A stretch of DNA of 7,691 bases from Deltaproteobacteria bacterium UBA5754. GTDB lineage: Bacteria > Desulfobacterota > Dissulfuribacteria > Dissulfuribacterales > UBA5754. Every line of letters begins with the position of its first letter. Position 1 is the stretch's first letter. A program made the translations under genes and the position numbers. Of this stretch, positions 5,781 through 7,691 are shown piece by piece. The notes beneath the pieces were generated by a model, which ran no database searches, was not told where the DNA came from, and worked only from the letters and a program-made list of their open reading frames with translations. Where the stretch lies: NCBI GenBank assembly GCA_002419025.1, contig DIFG01000081.1:1-7691 (forward strand). The letters run 5' to 3'.

Positions 5781-7123
5781 GCGGTCAGAAACTTTTCCAC
5801 TGCGGGCAGATCCTTTCTCATGGAAAAGATCACAAGACGATCCCCTGCCTTCATGACCGTCTCGCCCGACGGAATCAGGACCTTTCCGTGACGGACAATG
5901 GCCCCCACGTTCACTCCAACAGGAAAGCGTGCGTCCTTGAGGGTACGGTTGGTGAATGCCCACCGCTCGGAGATCACGAATTCCATGACCTCTGCGTCAG
6001 TGCCGAGCAAGGTCGCGACCGACAGGATCGCTCCTCGCCGAACGAATTGCAGGATCATCTTGGCGGCCACGAGCCGGGGGCTCAGGGCGACATCTATGCC
6101 GAGCTTGCCCAAAAGGGGGATGAAATCCGGACGACTTATCCGCGTGATGCACTTCTTCGCACCGTGGTGCTTGGCAAGGAGGCTTGCCAGGATATTGGTC
6201 GTATCCCCGTTCGTTACGGCAATGACCAGATCCGCGTCCTCGATCCCCTCTGAGACGAGCTCATGGGCGTCCAGGCCATCGAAATTAAGGACAACGGTGT
6301 TGGCAAGCCCCTCGGCAAGCCGTTCACACTTGAGGTGGTCGGACTCCACGATGGAGACATCGATATCCTGGTCTTCAAGGGCCTTGGCCACCCGGAACCC
6401 CACCTCTCCTCCGCCGATGATAAAGACCTTCTTCGGGGCCGCACTTTTGAAGCCGAGGAGATCTTCCACCGCGGCCATGTCCTGGCGATTGAGCGCCACG
6501 TAGATCCTGTCACCCGAGCGGATCTCGTCATTTCCTCTAGGAATGAGGGTGTTTCCATCCCTGACGATTGCAACTACGAGAAAATCGTACAGCCCACGAA
6601 GATCCCTGAGCTGGGCGAGACTCACGCCGCAGAGAGGATTCCCTTCCCGGATGTGATAACCGAGAACCACGACCTCCCCATGCGCGAAATCCACCATTTC
6701 GAACGCCTCGGAAAGGGCGCTGATCTTCAGGATCTCCTCGGCCATGGCCTGATCCGGATTGATGATGAGATCGATGCCGAGCTGATGTTCGCTTAAGGGA
6801 GACACTATGGCACGGTAATCCTCGTTCTTGACCCGGGCCACGCGCCTTCTCACCCCGTACTGCTGGGCGAGGATGCAGGAGATGAGATTTACCTCGTCGA
6901 AATCAGTGACCGCGATAAAAAGATCGGCCTTGTCAACACCGGCCTGTTCAAGGACACGGGCGGAGGCCCCGTTTCCCTGCACCGTCATGATGTTGAGTTC
7001 CCGCTCCACCTTCCGGAGACGCTCCGCATCCCGGTCCACGAGCACGACCTCGTGCTTCTCGATGGAAAGCTGTTCGCAGAGGTGTTTCCCCACCTCTCCA
7101 GCGCCGACTATGAAGATCCGCAT
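5777..7123 (-). CDS. trkA: Trk system regulatory subunit TrkA
   Basis: This 448-residue peripheral membrane protein is the nucleotide-binding gating subunit of the Trk potassium system. It has two tandem RCK units. The first Rossmann domain has GAGEVG (7-12) and an acidic residue D30 after the second strand, followed by an RCK-C domain at about 140-225. The second has GGGEVG (237-242) and E260, then RCK-C at about 365-445. NAD(H) or ATP/ADP binding is expected from the family. The ATG is fixed by the N-terminus MRIFIVGAGEVG, yet no Shine-Dalgarno is visible in the preceding bases. The gene lies 72 bases after tRNA-Cys on the same strand with no terminator between, so it may be transcribed from the tRNA promoter. 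Confidence 0.97.
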   Translation of the reverse strand: MRIFIVGAGEVGKHLCEQLSIEKHEVVLVDRDAERLRKVERELNIMTVQGNGASARVLEQAGVDKADLFIAVTDFDEVNLISCILAQQYGVRRRVARVKNEDYRAIVSPLSEHQLGIDLIINPDQAMAEEILKISALSEAFEMVDFAHGEVVVLGYHIREGNPLCGVSLAQLRDLRGLYDFLVVAIVRDGNTLIPRGNDEIRSGDRIYVALNRQDMAAVEDLLGFKSAAPKKVFIIGGGEVGFRVAKALEDQDIDVSIVESDHLKCERLAEGLANTVVLNFDGLDAHELVSEGIEDADLVIAVTNGDTTNILASLLAKHHGAKKCITRISRPDFIPLLGKLGIDVALSPRLVAAKMILQFVRRGAILSVATLLGTDAEVMEFVISERWAFTNRTLKDARFPVGVNVGAIVRHGKVLIPSGETVMKAGDRLVIFSMRKDLPAVEKFLTA

Positions 7124-7195
7124 GGTGAGTCCGAGCCGGTATCCCGAGAAAGGCCGCGGATATGGAAGGAGCCCGGGATCGGCCCTTCTACAGGC
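7124..7195 (-). other. Leader between tRNA-Cys and trkA
   Basis: This spacer has no T-run terminator. A weak ATCCCG/CGGGAT pairing across about 40 bases is the only fold I see. There is no convincing Shine-Dalgarno before the trkA ATG and no recognisable potassium or c-di-AMP riboswitch; 72 bases is too short for the latter. Confidence 0.4.
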
Positions 7196-7271
7196 TGGAG
7201 GCGGCGCCCGGATTCGAACCGGGGAATAACGGTTTTGCAGACCGTCGCCTTGGCCACTTGGCTACGCCGCC
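7196..7271 (-). tRNA. tRNA-Cys (anticodon GCA), CCA encoded
   Basis: The 76 bases fold as a complete cloverleaf. The acceptor stem is GGCGGCG with CGCCGCC. The anticodon stem is ACGGT/ACCGT around loop CTGCAAA, giving anticodon GCA at 7236-7238. The T arm is CCCGG-TTCGAAT-CCGGG. The discriminator base is U73, as expected for tRNA-Cys, and CCA is encoded at 7196-7198. The short D arm closes with GCC/GGC. Confidence 0.97.
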
Positions 7272-7285
7272 TGAAAAACTGCCGA

Positions 7286-7314
7286 TCCATACCACACAGG
7301 GTGGGCTTTGACAA
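7286..7314 (-). promoter_or_regulatory. Sigma70-like promoter for tRNA-Cys (and perhaps trkAH)
   Basis: On the minus strand, TTGTCA (7309-7314, five of six matches to consensus) is followed by exactly 17 bases and TATGGA (7286-7291, four of six). The tRNA 5' end lies 14 bases after the -10 box, a usual distance for a tRNA with a short leader. Confidence 0.65.
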
Positions 7315-7343
7315 GGCAAATCTCCTGAAACAATGAGGCTCAG

Positions 7344-7669
7344 TCAAGGGGTCGGACTCACGAATCCCATTCTCCTCAGGCGTACGCATAGGAGGCCAAA
7401 CTCCTCGGGCAGGAGCGACTGGGGACCGTCCGAGACAGCCTGATCAGGGGCCGCATGCACCTCGACGAGAAGACCTCCTCGCCTTGCCCTCGAACGAAAT
7501 CCCCTATTCTTCGAGGTTTCTTCCTATTAACGTGATCCTATCCCAGAAGACCAAGGTAACTAAACCACCGGCCCCCCATGTAGGGCAAGGTCCTAAGAGA
7601 CTCTGAGCGCTTACTGCGCGCAGACACATCACCCTGATGGAAAAGGAACCCTCGCATCAAGATATGTCT
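7344..7669 (-). pseudogene. aroF: Decayed 3' end of DAHP synthase gene (AroF type)
   Basis: The minus-strand frame ending at the TGA at 7344-7346 reads GGLLVEVHAAPDQAVSDGPQ and then SLLPEEFGLL (7478-7389). This is the characteristic C-terminus of 3-deoxy-7-phosphoheptulonate synthase, the first shikimate-pathway enzyme (family pattern: GxxVEVHPxPxxALSDGPQSL). Just upstream the frame hits a TAG at 7524-7526. In a neighbouring frame around 7510-7555, LP, then VFWDRITLIGRNLE, can be laid against the family's LPVIVDPSHATGRRDLVE with frameshifts and the lost DPSH motif. Further upstream only fragments resembling ILCERG and RNTLDLS can be guessed. Element A begins directly at 7670. The catalytic parts are outside the window or destroyed, so this copy is inactive as seen. 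Confidence 0.68.
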
Positions 7670-7691
7670 GATCCCGCTCAAAAAACCCGAT
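7670..7691. repeat. Second copy of element A, truncated by window edge
   Basis: These 22 bases are identical to 4006-4027 and in the same orientation, starting GATCCCGCTCAAAAAACC. The rest lies beyond the window. Two identical left ends 3.7 kb apart show that element A is a dispersed repeat. Confidence 0.85.

Noticed and set aside
5781..5963. N-terminal extension of trkH
   Set aside because: The added 61 residues lie inside trkA in another frame and are not TrkH-like; the ATGA overlap gives the natural start at 5780.
7108..7389. Minus-strand frame of 93 codons across tRNA-Cys
   Set aside because: It reads through the tRNA gene and its promoter, and overlaps the aroF remnant in the wrong frame.

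Overview
The window is GC-rich and reads like the chromosome of an anaerobic, probably deltaproteobacterial (Desulfobacterota-like) bacterium. That placement is an inference. It rests on the cysteine-rich membrane ferredoxin, the MTH1187-type thiamine-binding protein, a paired trkA-trkH, and interspersed palindromic repeats of a style common in that group. Every gene I can support lies on the minus strand, so the window is transcribed from high to low coordinates.

Upstream block (7691 to 4296). A remnant of a DAHP synthase gene (about 7344-7669) is cut at its upstream side by a repeat whose first 22 bases fall at the window edge. Next come a sigma70-like promoter, a tRNA-Cys(GCA) with encoded CCA, and 72 bases later trkA and trkH, which overlap by four bases. 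TrkA and TrkH form a potassium uptake system.

Repeat block (3999-4304). Two palindromic MITE-like elements sit side by side between trkH and the next gene. Three copies of the 7-mer ATCTTTT bound them. Removing both elements with two of the 7-mers would leave the trkH stop immediately before the ribosome binding site of the thiamine-binding gene. This suggests that successive insertions at one site split a formerly compact operon.

Downstream block (3979 to 144). Seven tightly packed genes follow: an MTH1187-family thiamine-binding protein; a 45-residue membrane-anchored protein ending in CLSCIGIG (CD1871A-like); a NapH-like polyferredoxin; the RdgB/HAM1 inosine/xanthosine triphosphate pyrophosphatase; a 58-residue helical protein of unknown function; a SLOG-like Rossmann protein; and a CobD-type threonine-phosphate decarboxylase. 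The 45- and 58-residue genes are easily missed. The start and stop overlaps (TGATG, ATGA, and a 20-base overlap) argue for translational coupling. The functions are mixed: cofactor handling, redox and nucleotide sanitation. The 45-residue protein and the polyferredoxin look like one functional unit. I found no CRISPR array, phage gene, transposase or recognisable riboswitch.
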